Assembly (NCBI RefSeq): GCF_016808335.1
Contig: NC_053141.1
Location: forward strand, 27,878,462-27,942,461
Source: Panicum virgatum
Taxonomy: Eukaryota > Streptophyta > Magnoliopsida > Poales > Poaceae
Length of the DNA: 64,000 nucleotides
Direction of reading: 5' to 3'
The notes beneath the pieces are model-generated. The model worked only from the letters and a program-made list of their open reading frames with translations, was not told where the DNA came from and did not search any database. A program made the position numbers and the translations under genes. This document shows, in pieces, positions 10,799-22,458 of this stretch. The number at the start of each line of letters is the position of its first letter. The stretch's first letter is position 1.

Positions 10799-11431
10799 TC
10801 AAGCCGGATGTGGAGTCTTCTTGGCTATCTCCTTCACCTGCCTGGAAACATCCTTCAGGCGCTGCAGGTGCGTCGAGCCTCCCGAATGCATAGTCACCGC
10901 CAACTCTGTGATGACTACCCTCAGGTGCTCTAGTTCTGCAGTCAGTGCTATCAATAGGAATAGAAATCAGTTGCCAATCGAAAGCTAAGCAAGAAGTGTG
11001 TATGAATTGGAATCAACTTACAAGCTATATTGGCTTCTGCGAGAATATGGCGCTGCCTCTCGATGCTGAACTTGGCCTCTTCTAAAGCCAGGTTCTTCTC
11101 GATGTCCCGGCTGGCCTTCTCTATGTTCTTGTACTCCTTGCGAAGGTCGTGTTTAGAGATGGCATAGTCGCCAGAGGAATCAGAAGAACTGGAAGAGGTG
11201 GAAGAAATTATAATTGGAGCGAAATCTGATACCAACAGATTGTCATAGACATCAGGATGAGGAATCCTATCAACATGACTAGATTAAGGGGATCAGAAAG
11301 ATAAAGGGATTTGAAGATCGAAAGAATCAGTGGTCAAGATACGCTTGCCCAAGATCGCGGAGTTCTTCATGGGCCGTTCTCATTCTCTTGGATCGGCCTT
11401 CGGCAGGTTGCTTGCCTTTGTTGTCCGCCAT
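10799..11431 (-). pseudogene. T1 antisense gene cluster Z (three exon-like pieces)
   Basis: The minus strand has an ATG at 11431 (MADNKGKQPAEG). A piece 11225-11022 is bounded by an AG acceptor and a strong GTAAGT donor. A last piece 10947-10799 begins after TAG and ends in TGA. The last two pieces join in frame and give a Ser-rich stretch (STSSSSSDSSG), then a charged helical segment (RKEYKNIEKASRDIEKNL, FSIERQRHILAEANIA) and LTAELEHLRVVITELAVT. A coiled-coil protein is likely. The exon 1 donor is uncertain, since the obvious GT gives the wrong phase. The cluster lies opposite to gag-pol and upstream of the integrase tail. I know no function. It resembles clusters X and Y. Confidence 0.5.
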
Positions 11432-11568
11432 TGGTGGAGTCATTTCTCTTTCTTTGGAACAAGGAGATGAAAAGTGAAGGAGGGGATTCGAGAATACTAG
11501 AGGAGAAGGGCCTGTGACGCTTATTTATAGGTCACCCACTCTGGTAGGTTTATCGAGAAGCGTAAAAG

Positions 11569-11865
11569 GTGCCTGCAGTTAATGTTGAAAGGAATAAGGT
11601 TCGGATTGCAAAACAGTATGACAAGAATGTTAAGCCTAAGGAGTTCTCAGAAGGGGATTTAGTCTGGAAGGTGATTTTGCCGATTGGAACAAAGGGCAAT
11701 GAGTTTGGTAAATGGCCACCGAATTGGGAAAGCCCTTTCTGTATAGCAAGGCGCGTGCCTAGTAATGCATATATCTTGAAGATTCTAGATGAGCAAGAGT
11801 TTGCCCGAGCCATCAATGGACGCTTTCTGAAGCGATACTATCTTAGCATAGAGGTTAACACCTGA
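11569..11865 (+). pseudogene. T1 integrase C-terminal tail
   Basis: Ninety-nine codons are similar to the end of T9 integrase: QYDKNVKPKEFSEGDLVWKV, PIGTKGNEFGKWPPNWESPF and NGRFLKRYY line up with AYNKNVKPKNFQVGDLVWEA, PLGTKDRKYGKWSPTWHGLY and NGQHLKKYF. The DDE core, RT and RNase H that should precede it are absent. Immediately upstream (before about 11569) is the antisense Z module, so this is a rearrangement junction. Confidence 0.85.
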
Positions 11866-12075
11866 AAGCCAGTTTTTCCGATCTGGCTCGAATAACCGAC
11901 ATCGATGATGTCTCCTTTGGCCCCAAAAAACCTTGCATTTAGGGGATTGCCGATGCGGTATGCATCATCTTTAGAGCGGAAACCAAAATAACAGAAACAT
12001 GCAGTTCAACGTGGTCTGAAAAAACAAAGTATTTGAAGTAGCTTATGTTACAGAAGCACAGTAACTCAAGCTAAT

Positions 12076-13062
12076 TTACTCGTCATTGTCTTCATCACCA
12101 AACACCTTTTGGATAATATCTTGGGCAGGCGTAAGGTTGACGATAGCTTGAGCATGCTGAGCAAAGCCGGTGATTGCATTCGGAAAGGCCGCCTTGTTGA
12201 AGTCTGCCGGGAAACCTGGATCCATGAGTGTCAAATCTTGATCCAGTTGTGCGGAGGTAGCTGTCATGTCTTGAACGACACCATGATTTACATCATGATG
12301 AGCAATCTCGCCAACACGGACGAAGGAGTGTTGAAGGCGCTCTTCCGGTGTGGCCCCTACGGCGTTGACAACAGCGGTAAAGGTGTTGGCTGCGATTTCC
12401 AGCCCATTTGCCCAGTTGATGGCAGCTATATCAGAAATCAAACTGCATATCAGAAAAAATATTTGATTTCAAAATGTGGAATGGGGGATGAAATTTTACC
12501 ATCTCTTTCTAGACAGGTTTGTTCCAATTCCGCAGTCAAGGCTATGAATACGGATCTGTCTGTCAGAGGTTGCCAAGAAATAAATTCAGAAGGCATATGA
12601 CAGATGAAATTACCTTCGCTGGCCAACAGGGCTTGTGCCAAAAGCCCATCTTGTTCATGCTCCCAGGTGTTGGATCGACTTTTCAAGGCACAGTATGCAT
12701 GGAATATCTCCCAATACATACCATGGTACTTCTGGCCATCGGCGGCGGTGAATTCCCTCTCTAAGGGTGGAGCTCGGTCACTACCGGTGTTGACAGGGGC
12801 TTCTGCATCTTCAACAAAATCTTGATTCGTTCTGCTCCAGCTGACACCAACGTCACCAAAGGCTGCGGCTGGGAGACGGGGAAAGTTTCTTGCAGAATGA
12901 ATAGCGAGATTAGATCCAGATTGGGCAATGATTTGGAAATATGAACGATGGGTTTGATCAGAAGCCTTACCGAGAACCGAGGCCCCGCATTCTATGGCGG
13001 TTTGAAGGACCATCTCCAAAGGCTTGTTCCGCTGATCGTTTACCACTGTTGTCGTCCGCCAC
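12076..13062 (-). pseudogene. T1 antisense gene cluster X (four exon-like pieces)
   Basis: The minus strand at 13062 reads GTG-GCG-GAC-GAC-AAC, aligned to the MADDD start of cluster Y, so the ATG appears lost. An exon carrying SWSRTNQDFVEDAEAPVNTG and EREFTAADGQKYHGMYWEIF ends at a GTAATT donor near 12628. A short exon encodes LTAELEQTCLERD, and a last exon (12425-12076) begins after TATAG and encodes WANGLEIAANTFTAVVNAVG, PEERLQHSFVRVGEIAHHDV and a GDEDNDE end. The LTAELE block also occurs in Z and the VNAVGATPEERL block in Y. It converges on the integrase tail with a 210-bp gap. The function is unknown. Confidence 0.55.
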
Positions 13063-13539
13063 GGATGTGGGAGGCAAACTGTGGAATCTCTGGAGCAAAA
13101 GTTGGGAGAGCGTTTGGTATCGCTGAGGGCAAATGAAGTGCCCAGTGTAGAAACTTTGTGTACGGTTTTATGGGAACAGAAGTGGCCTTGGCAGATATCT
13201 CGGGAGAAGAGAAAGTTATTTGCATTAATTGAGGAACCCAACCGGCGCACACATGGGTGACAGAGTAAGATAAAACCGAAAGACGGTTCGACGTTTTCGA
13301 AGACCGATCCTGGTCGAAAAATTGCGATCCGAAAAATGCACTACTTGTTGATCGGAAAGTATGCACTGATCAAAAGGGATGGCCAAAGAAAAGAAAAATC
13401 AAGACATGTGTTACGAACAAAATAAGTTTTATTCACATAGAGGAGTTGGCTGTATTACAAGCTATTGAAATAGCCTAATTACATCCTGAGGGTGAGACAG
13501 AGCAGCAATGACAGCGCCATGATTCTCGTACTTCATCTG

Positions 13540-14385
13540 CTACTCCTCGAGACCCTCAGTCTCCTCTAAGGGGCCGTCCCGGAAGCCGAGCGGCTCGGTC
13601 GAGAAGTCTTGGCCAATGTGGGACTCCATCACCTCCAGTCCCATGACGGTGCCATGAGCGAAACCATGAATGGAGACTTCATCAATATGGCGATTTACCG
13701 CATTGAGGCGCTCTTCTTCATTCGCCCCTGGGGCGTTCACTTTGTCAGCGACGGTGGTCGCCACGGCCTTGAGGCGCCGCAATTCCTCCCACTGGATCAG
13801 CAAGGAAAATAGGGATATTAAAGGGATGTAAAGCAAGAAAATCCAGCACATAATGAGTTAACAAGGGCTAATCTTTGAGAGATGCCAGAACCTGCACTCT
13901 GTCATGCTAAAGTTCGAGTATCTTGATACCTTGGGCCTTGGTGGTTGCAGAGTACTCATCCCGAAACTCCCTATTTTGCCTGAGGAACTCATGGGCATCA
14001 GCGTCGGTATACTCATCTGGGATGGGTGAGCCATAGGGGGTTTCCGGGTCAGAGGAGCCAGAGGAGTCGGAGGAACTAGAAGAGCTTGGAGAACTGAAAG
14101 AACAATGCGAGGGTTGATCATGCATGGGCAGAATCAGAGACGGCAGAGGTGCCTTGCTCCACTCGGGGGTTGCTACCGCTAGTGCCTTCACCTCCATAGG
14201 CAGCAGCCATGATCCGTAGGATGTCCCTGAGAAGAGAGTTGATCAGATAGGAACTAGAGGTGAGCGATTGATTGAAGAATGGTCACAACTCACTGAGAAC
14301 TATGACCGCGCACTCACTTGCGGTCTGGAGAGCCTCCGCCAAATACCAACTCTGCTGGGTGCTTATAGCGGTCGTCGTCTGCCAT
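13540..14385 (-). pseudogene. T1 antisense gene cluster Y (exon-like pieces)
   Basis: The first exon, 14385-14318, encodes MADDDRYKHPAELVFGGGSP and ends at a perfect GTGAGT donor. The acceptor CTCAG precedes 14226, giving DILRIMAAAYGGEGTSG in phase. A Ser/Asp-rich piece (SPSSSSSSDSSGSSDPET, then DEYTDADAHEFLRQNREF) covers about 14093-13925 in another frame. The last exon, 13791-13540, starts WEELRRLKAVATTVADKVNA with EEERLNAVNRHIDEVSIHG, similar to the last exon of X. Splicing in the middle is unresolved and may be broken. The direction is opposite to gag-pol, ending toward X. Confidence 0.55.
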
Positions 14386-14695
14386 AGATTTGAACGAGGG
14401 TTTTTCTTGGTGTCGATAAGGTGCAAAGAAGCGAAAGGGATGAGAATAGTTGGTATACAAAAGCACGATGATGGATATGAGGCTTCTATGTGTACTTTTA
14501 TAGGAGAATGCACCCTGGAAGTTGGGGAGACACCATGATGTTTGGAAACCCGAGAGCCAATCAGAAGACAGTTTATATTTGCAACAGATGCGTTACTAAT
14601 CGATCCGGAGAGGTGATCGAAAAATCATGGCCGGAAGAGATAGTGTTTACCGAGTCCAGAAAAAATAATTTTAGAATAAAATCAATTTTATCCCA

Positions 14696-14710
14696 AAATT
14701 GGGGGGCATG
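14696..14710 (+). other. T1 polypurine tract
   Basis: AAATTGGGGGGCATG lies directly before the 3' LTR. It would prime plus-strand synthesis and confirms the orientation. Confidence 0.8.
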
Positions 14711-16497
14711 TGTTGACACCAAATTTTTGCAGCAAAGAAGATGATAGGTGGGCCAGTGCAAGATGCTAATAAATCTGGTGTTGAAGAAAATACACGAGGA
14801 GAAGCTCATCGGCAGAAGGGCAGCGGATAAGACATGTCGGCAAAGTTGTATCAGAAAACCTGAAGAAACAATGGCACGTCGGAAAAGCTTTCATATCGAC
14901 AAAGTCCCGTGAAGAAGGGCATCGGCAAGGAGGCGCGCAACGGTTTGAAGCGGACGGAAAGATGGCGTCACCCGGATGTTGCGGCGTGGGATCAAGCTTG
15001 GACTCCAACAAAAAGGGAAAGTTTGGAGCCAATGTTATCTTTGTATTAGGAATATTCCTTATTTTGCTTCGTGTTCGATTAGGACTCATGTTAGCTTCAG
15101 GGTATAAATATAAACCCTGCGACAATGTAAAGAACTCTCCAACAATCAATACACAAATCAGTCCCGTGCCACCTTTCGAGTCCAGTCGAGTCGTCGAGTT
15201 CTTCGAGAGGGTTGTTCGATCCGTCGACCTCTGTAAGTTCCGGCAACCTTACCTATCTATCTAGTATCATGCGGTGGATTTAGATCAGATGATAAGTAGT
15301 CCTGTTGTACTTTGCTTAGTATCATGCAGTGGATTTAAGCTTAGTAGCGGGAGGTCTTGATCTTAGCTGGGTGTCATGTAGTAGATGCAGGCGGGACAAG
15401 ATAGTTATCGGCTTCAATAGATCTGGCTAATCTAGTGGATTCATTAAGTTACCTCAAGTGTTGTCTGTTTATTTATGTTTATATTTATTGCAACACTTTT
15501 TGCCCAATATAGATTGATGGAGCTTGGCCTTATATCATTTATAGATCTGATTTGTCTTTTATACTTTTATGTTCATCTTGTCGTGATAATTAGATCTAGT
15601 GCTTGCATTGGCCAAGTTATATCAATCTAGATTGTCACATGTTGTGGGTTCGAGCTTGTTAGATGCAAGTAGATCTTGACAGAGCTGGGTATCTTGCGGT
15701 AGATGCAGGCTTTTGGGTTGTCTTAGAGCTAGCCATCCGGTGGGTCTAGAATTCGATTCAATCTGATAGGTTTGTTTGTGTTTGGCTTGTTTGTTCCTGC
15801 TCCATGGACCCCGTATCGGCAAACTTTGCCGACATGGTTATGCTTTCACAAGTAGCGAGTATTTATAGATCTGTTTGATGATGCATGCTTTTAAGCTTCT
15901 CACAACTAGACTGTATCATGCGGTGGATTAGTCTAGTTACGAGGAGTGGTGTAGATTTAAGTATGTGGTATCATGCGGTGGATTAGCTTGCTTGGGTTTA
16001 TGCTTGACGTGTTTAGGAGGAGAGCTGGACGTGCGGCAGATCAGTTGGACTAAGCCTATGCATGTGTTATTAGATTAGATTTATCTTTATGAGCTACCGG
16101 ATTTTATGTATCATGTTGACTAGACTCAATTGGCTAAGGATGTATGCTTTACACGCTCTATTTGCATAGCTAGTTGATCCTGTTAATCATGCTTATTTAT
16201 CTATGATCGGCAAACATTGTTTTTGCTTACTTATTTGTGAGGATTGCCGATTCATGCTGTTTAAACTTATTGGCAGATAGCTCTCTAGCTATATGTCGTC
16301 GTAAGTGGCTTCAGGGCCGTATATGTGGAACTGTCTGGTAACACCCGTTATGTTTCCACCTTTTGTTACTGATCGGTTTATCTTCCTTGTCAATTGCAGG
16401 TCAAATTGACTGGCACGTCTCGGATCACCCTTTTAGAAGCCATGCGTTCCGGCTTGCTGGTGTGCCTCTGGGCCGGGAACCAATTTCTGGGCCAACA
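14711..16497 (+). repeat. T1 3' LTR (1787 bp)
   Basis: It matches the left LTR along its whole length but unevenly. By eye roughly one base in ten differs in the first 300 bp, about 7 percent in the next 440 and 3-4 percent in the sampled stretches after that. The motif ATCATGCGGT is retained at several of the six sites. Confidence 0.95.
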
Positions 16498-16604
16498 CAT
16501 ACACATCCTCAATGAGTTCACCATTTAAAAATACAGTTTTGACATCTAGATGATGCACCTCCTAGCCTCTGTTAGCTGCCATAGCCAATATCAGCCTGAC
16601 TATC
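16498..16604 (-). pseudogene. C1 Copia RT fragment between T1 and T2
   Basis: The minus strand encodes LILAMAANRG, a stop, then EVHHLDVKTVFLNGELIEDV, the conserved N-terminal RT block of Copia pol. It continues the frame found at 5167, after subtracting the CATAC duplication. It is cut on the right by T2; the rest of C1 should lie beyond the window. Confidence 0.9.
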
Positions 16605-17090
16605 TGTTAACACCAGATTTTGGAAACGAATTAGGATGAAAAGTGGGCCAGTGCAAGATGCTAATCTGGCATCGGGTAGAGATATGCAAAGAAGAGATCA
16701 TCGGCAAAGTCCGCGGATAAGGTGTATCAGCAAAGTTGTACGTGTAAGGTGCATCGGGAAACCTGAAGGAACGACCCTGCGTCAGAAAAGTCCCTAGGAA
16801 GGCTTCGCGTCGGCAAAGCCCCGCGAGGGAGACCATCGGCAAAATGGCATGCAACGGTTCGAAGCGGATAAGAAGGATGACGTCACTCGAAACGTTGTGG
16901 CCTGGAATCAGAAGGCGGATTCCAATGAAAAGGGAAAGCTTGGAGCCAAAGTTATCTTCATTTAGGGATATTCCTTATTTTATTTCGTATTTGATTAGGA
17001 CTTGTGTTAGCTTCAAGGTATAAATATAAACCCAATGACAATGTAAAGAACTCTCCAACAATCAATATAGAAACTAGCCCCGTGCCTTTC
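16605..17090 (+). repeat. T2 5' LTR, left part
   Basis: It is similar to the T1 LTR (shared GTGGGCCAGTGCAAGATGCTA and the TATA box TATAAATATAAA at 17019-17030) but clearly diverged. It is cut by D1 after GCCTTTC. Confidence 0.9.
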
Positions 17091-20000
17091 TGTGACAATC
17101 TAGGTTTTATGGGCTAAAACCACCCAGTTAAAAATATAGCTTTTGTGTTTGTTTAAAAATTTAAACCCAATTTGCCATAGCAAGGGTATCTCTGTAATTT
17201 TAGAAAAGTGCAGAGTCCTTTTTACAAAATAGTTTTGCATAAGGAAAGATTTCAAATTTTGTGAGGGGTTAAAATGCATATCTTATTTTTCACTTTTCCC
17301 AGTATAAAAAGATATATTTGTGCTTAGAGCTACCCTTACAATTTTAAAACTTAAGTTGTGTTCTTTTGTATTTAAAAGAATTGGCAGATTTCAAAATAAT
17401 TTCAAATATTTTGACCTAGTGAATTTTTGTACAACATGAAAGTTGTAGATCTTGAAAAACTACACAACTTTCATGTTAAACACTTTTTCATTTGAGCCTC
17501 AGAACAGTGGTAAATTTTACTTTACCATGAGACCCCTGTACTTCTCACATTTTACAACCAGGTCCACCCACAGTCTTTTTCTTCCTCCTCTCTGCTCAAA
17601 ACAGGAGCGCCGCCGCCTGTCGCCAGTTTGCCCCACCACCAGTTCTCGCTGCTGACCAGCAGGCGCCAGCTACCTCAGCGCCGCCCCACCGTCGCGAGCA
17701 AGACCCCGCCGCCATCGAACCGCCTCTGCCAGGCACCCTGCGCACGCGCCACGCCGCCGCACCTCGCCACATCGCCGGTCCGCCCCCTGCTTCTTACCCC
17801 AGCGAGCCCGACCGCCGCTGGGAACTGCCCACAGCCTCGGCGAGCTTATCTCCTCTTCTGCTCGCTCATTCTCCCTCTCCTCTGGCCTATAAATAGCCCC
17901 GGCCGGCCCTTATCGCCGTCAACTCTCACCGCCGCACCCCTTCTCCAACTCCGGCGAGCCCTGTCCGCCGTGAACCCGCCGCCACAGACCCCCTCCGATC
18001 ATCCCAACCCTATAGCCAGCTTCACCTTGAGCCCGTGAAGCTAACTAGCCACCTCTCGTCGCTAATCCCTTGCCAGAGCGTATCGCCGTCGACGAACTCC
18101 TTTGCCGCCGCCGGCCCTGCACCGTGGAGCCGCCCCTCCACCTCATTCCGGCCCGATTGGATTCCAAGGCTAGCTCCACCTCGCCTCCTTGAACCTCCCC
18201 GACCCAACCACCGACCCTTAGCTTCGCCGGAGCGCCGCCTCCGCCGGCGCAGACCACCACCGACCGCCCCTCACTGCGGACTGGCCACCTCGGGCCATCT
18301 CCTCGTGACCCAAAACCTCCTAGAGGTGCGCCTTGACTCCCTCCTCCTTTTCCCCCACCAGCCCCTCGCTGCTAGTGACCCTTCTCGCCGGAATCCGGCC
18401 GCCTTCCCCCTCCTCTGTTTTGCCTCACCGGCGAAGGACCCAGATGCAAGAAGCTAGGGACCGGATTGCTTTGAGTTTAATCCTTCTAGGGTCCTTTCTG
18501 CAAAATAGTCAGAGCCTTTTTCTTTTAAACTTGTGAACTTTCAAAATTCATAGGAAATTGTGGAAAAATCAGAAAAATGCCAAATAAATTTTGTTGTGTT
18601 CCTCTTAACTAGCTCTATGACTTGGGCTACTAAAGTTTGTTTGAAACCTTATATTGTGTGCTCTAGTTTAATTGTTAGGAAATGAGTGATTTAATTATAT
18701 CGTTTTAACCATGTGGTTCTCGTTTTAATTCATGAATTATGCGTTGCATGAATGGATTTGAATTTTGTAGGGTAGAGTTGTTTTATCTAATATTGTTTAG
18801 CATAAAATTTATAGGATCAGAACATGTTCCTAGTTTAGGGTTTGTTAATTACTTTTAAACTATGACTTAGATGGACATAAACCCCATCCTAGTTGCCATG
18901 TGAATGTAATCATGTTGCTCTAGTTGGTTAATTTTTTTGTAAAGTACTACTCCACCAATGTTTGTCAAGTTTAGGTTAAAATGATTGAATGCAGGGTCAT
19001 GCCATGTTTGCATTAAGATCTAAGTATTTTGACTTCTTTTGAATTCAAACTCTAGATTTGAATGAAACCACTCTATGTTGCTTAGAGTAGCCAGCCATGT
19101 TATTTTATGGAATTTATTATGTTCACTTTTACTCTATAAACGATTGCCCAGTAAAGTAACACTTTTAAGTTTGGTCTTAAATATTTATTTTATTGGATAA
19201 CAACTTTTTAGTGAAGGAAAGCTATACTTAAGCACTTCACTTATTCCAACTACTGCATTGCATATAGAAATAATATCGCTAGTCGACGGAACGTACGAAT
19301 TCATCCAGGAACCAGACAGGGATATTTCTAAAGTCCAGGCCAACGTTGCGGAATTAACTGAAGTCATGAATGTCGATTCGGAAGAATCAAAACCTACTGA
19401 CTCTATAGACGTCACTAAAGGCAAGCCCCAGTTCATAATTCTATTATTTTAAATTATGCAATCTATTATTACTATTTACTTGTGCATAATCCTATTATTG
19501 GAGTTGAATGAAAACCTTAGATGCATAATTCTAGGTATCTATTGATTGAACACTAGAACTGAGTCCGCTTAGATGCTATGCTAATAGGACCGGTAAAAGT
19601 CGAGCGATTGTCTGTCACTCGCGAGCTCTATAGGAGTTGATTGTTTACATTCCTGCAATCACTATAAGGACCATGGACGGATTGGGTTACAAGTTTTATG
19701 GTGGAAATCCGTCTGTGTTGATAAATTTGCTAAGGCAGTAGTGTGTGATAATGTTGGTTAAGCTTTTGAAAGTACTAGCCACATGCCATAAATATGGTAC
19801 GCGGCAAGCCTAGTAACTTATCGGCCCGGCAAGTGGACATACCTCCCACTCTCTCTTAGGGATAGGATGAATAAACTAGATAAGGGATGAGGTTGGTGCC
19901 CTATTAATAATTGTAGAGCTACACTACGACTATGAGGGACGAGGTTGGTGCCCTATAGTCGGGGAGAGTGGCCTTGATCCATGAACCGGAATGAAAAGCA

Positions 20001-22458
20001 AACAGTTGCTTGGGAGTGACACGACAGTGCTCCAAGTGTGTGTGTTAGGTTTACCTTGCAAGGATTGAAATTCGGTTCGAACTGTTCCGCCTGTGACAAT
20101 CCAAGTTTTAGGGGTTAAAAATAAAAATTTTTGTGTTGTTTTAAAAATTTAAACCATAATTTCTATAGCAAGGGTACTTTTGTTATTTTGGAAAAATGCA
20201 AAGTCCTTTTTACAAAATAGTTTTGCAAAAGGCAAAATTTTAAAATTTATGAGGGGTTAAAATGAATAATTTTTTTTTCACTTTTTACCCTCATAAAAAG
20301 GTATATTTATGCTTAGGGTTACCCTTGCAATTTTAAAAATAAGTTGTGTTCTTTTACATATGAAAGTTTGATGGATTTGAAAATATTTCAAAATCCTTTG
20401 ATCTAGTGAAAATTTGCACAACATGAAAGTTGTAGATCTTAAAAAGTTACACAACTTTCATGTTGAACACTTTTTCATTTGAGCCCTAGATCAACGGGAA
20501 ATTTTACTTTACAGTGAGGCCCCTAAAATTTTTGGAAATTACCAAACAACCCTTCTTCTTCCTCCTCTCTGCTTCTCTCTCTGGGAATCAGGGGCGCCGC
20601 CGCGCCGTTGGTTCTCGCCGCCGTTTGCCTCGCCACCGGTCTTCCCCGCCTGCCTGCTATTCCGCACTGCCTCCACGCGTCGCTAGCACCCCCCAGCTGC
20701 CGTCGAACCACCTCTGCTGCCCTTTTCTGCTTGCGCCACGCCGCCCCGCCGACATCCCGTCATGCCAGCTCGCCGGCCCGCCCACTGGAGAAGCCCCACC
20801 ACCGCCGGCATTGTCGCCCCGACCAGCTCATCCCTTAGCCCCTTCTTTAGCACTTATCATTCCCCTTGACGGCCTATAAGTAGCCAGCCCACCCTCCCTT
20901 TACCGGCATACACCGTCGCCCACCACCATTGGCGCCGCCGCTCGCCGGCGCACGTGGAGACGTCATCTTGCCCTCTCTCTGCCCAAATTAAGCAGCCCGC
21001 TAGCATCTCCTTGTCTCAGTAGAGCTTCCCAACCCGGCTACACCGTCCTTGCCTCGCCGGAACGCCGCCACCGCGACACAGCGCTGCCGTTGACCGCTGC
21101 TCACCATGGACAACCCGCCACAGTCCATCCCGTACCCCAGTAAACCCCGGTACCGATGCGCCCTAGCCTCCTCTCTGTTTTCCCCACCTTTCCCCGTGCT
21201 CCCATGGCCTAGGCTCGTCGAAATTTTGCTGGCCAGAGTTCCCCACGCGGCCATGGTGCCAGGGACCCGATTGCTTCGTTTTAAAAACTTCCAGGGTCTT
21301 TCTTGCAAAAAGTCCTGCCTCATTTTTATGTTTTGCTTGTGAACTTTGAAAAATCCTAGAAAAATGTAGAAAAATCAGAAAAATGCCAAATTAATTTTGT
21401 TGTGCTCCTCTTAACTAGCTCTATAACTTTGGCTACTAAAGTTTGCATGAGACTTTATATTGTGTGCTCTAGTTTAATTGTTTGCAAATGAGTAATTTAT
21501 TTATATCTTTTTAACCATAGCTTTGTTATGCTTGATTTTTGTAACCTTGAATCCTTTTTCCATGATTAGTCTTGCGTGAAATTTGTGGCCCAAATACTTG
21601 GTTTTTGCTTATTATTTCATGTGCTTTGCTTATTTCTAGCTTATGCACACTTTTATTTATTTAAAGCATGCTTTTGTTAAATTACTTAAGGTCATCTTTT
21701 TATCATGAGCTCTACTAATCATAAAAAGTTTATGTTAATTTTTGGGAAAATTTTTGCACTGTCTAGATTAAGGTTTTAATTTAACCTTGAGCTTTAGTTT
21801 TAATTCCTGATTTATGTGCTTGATTTGCATGATAGAGTTGTTTTGTTTAGCATAAATCTATAGAATCAAAACATGTTCTTAGTTCAGGGCTTGTTGTTTG
21901 TTCTTGAACCATGACTTCGATGGACATAAACCCTATCTTGGTTGCCATGTGCTTATAATCATATTGCTTTAGTTGATTAATATTTGTGAAATACTACTCC
22001 ACCAATGTTTACCAAGTTTAGGTTAAAATAATTAAATGCAGAGTCATGCCATGTTTGCATTAAGATCTAAGTTGTTTAACTTCTTTTGAATTCAAACTCG
22101 GGTTTTCAATGAAACCACTTTATGTTGCTTAGAGTAGCCAGCCATGTTATTTTATGGAGTGCCTTATGTTTACTTTTACTCTATAAACGATTGCCCAGTA
22201 AAGTAACACTTTTAAGCTTAGTCTTAAATGTTTACTTTATTGGATTACAACTTTTTAGTGACGGAAAGCTATACTTAAGCACTTCACTAATTCCGAGTAC
22301 TGCATTGCATATAGAAATAATATCGCTAGCTGACAGAACGTACGAACTATTCTAGGAACCAGATGGGGATATTTCCGAAGACCAAGTCAAGATACGAAAG
22401 ATAACGAAGACCTGAACGTGAACCCGAAGTCCGAGAGTGAGCTGCATGAAGTCCAATT

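Larger units (their letters stand above)
5168..16497 (+). mobile_element. T1: complete Tat-lineage Ty3/gypsy retrotransposon, defective
   Basis: Two LTRs (5168-6957 and 14711-16497), each bounded by TGTTG and CAACA, are flanked by the perfect 5-bp duplication CATAC (5163-5167 and 16498-16502). A primer site follows the left LTR and a purine tract ending GGGGGGCATG precedes the right one, giving plus orientation. Inside are decayed gag, protease and the last 99 codons of integrase. RT, RNase H and most of integrase are missing. Three antisense exon clusters occupy the rest. Removing T1 rejoins the Copia RT frame (EDVYV to TQPEGF). Assignment to Tat rests on gag/protease similarity to T9, which has the Tat-specific second RNase H. 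Confidence 0.95.

Noticed and set aside
17628..18457. Long plus-strand ORFs rich in Pro, Arg and Ala in D1 (and 20514-20879 in D2)
   Set aside because: GC-rich LTR composition keeps several frames open on both strands; the frames are not conserved between D1 and D2.
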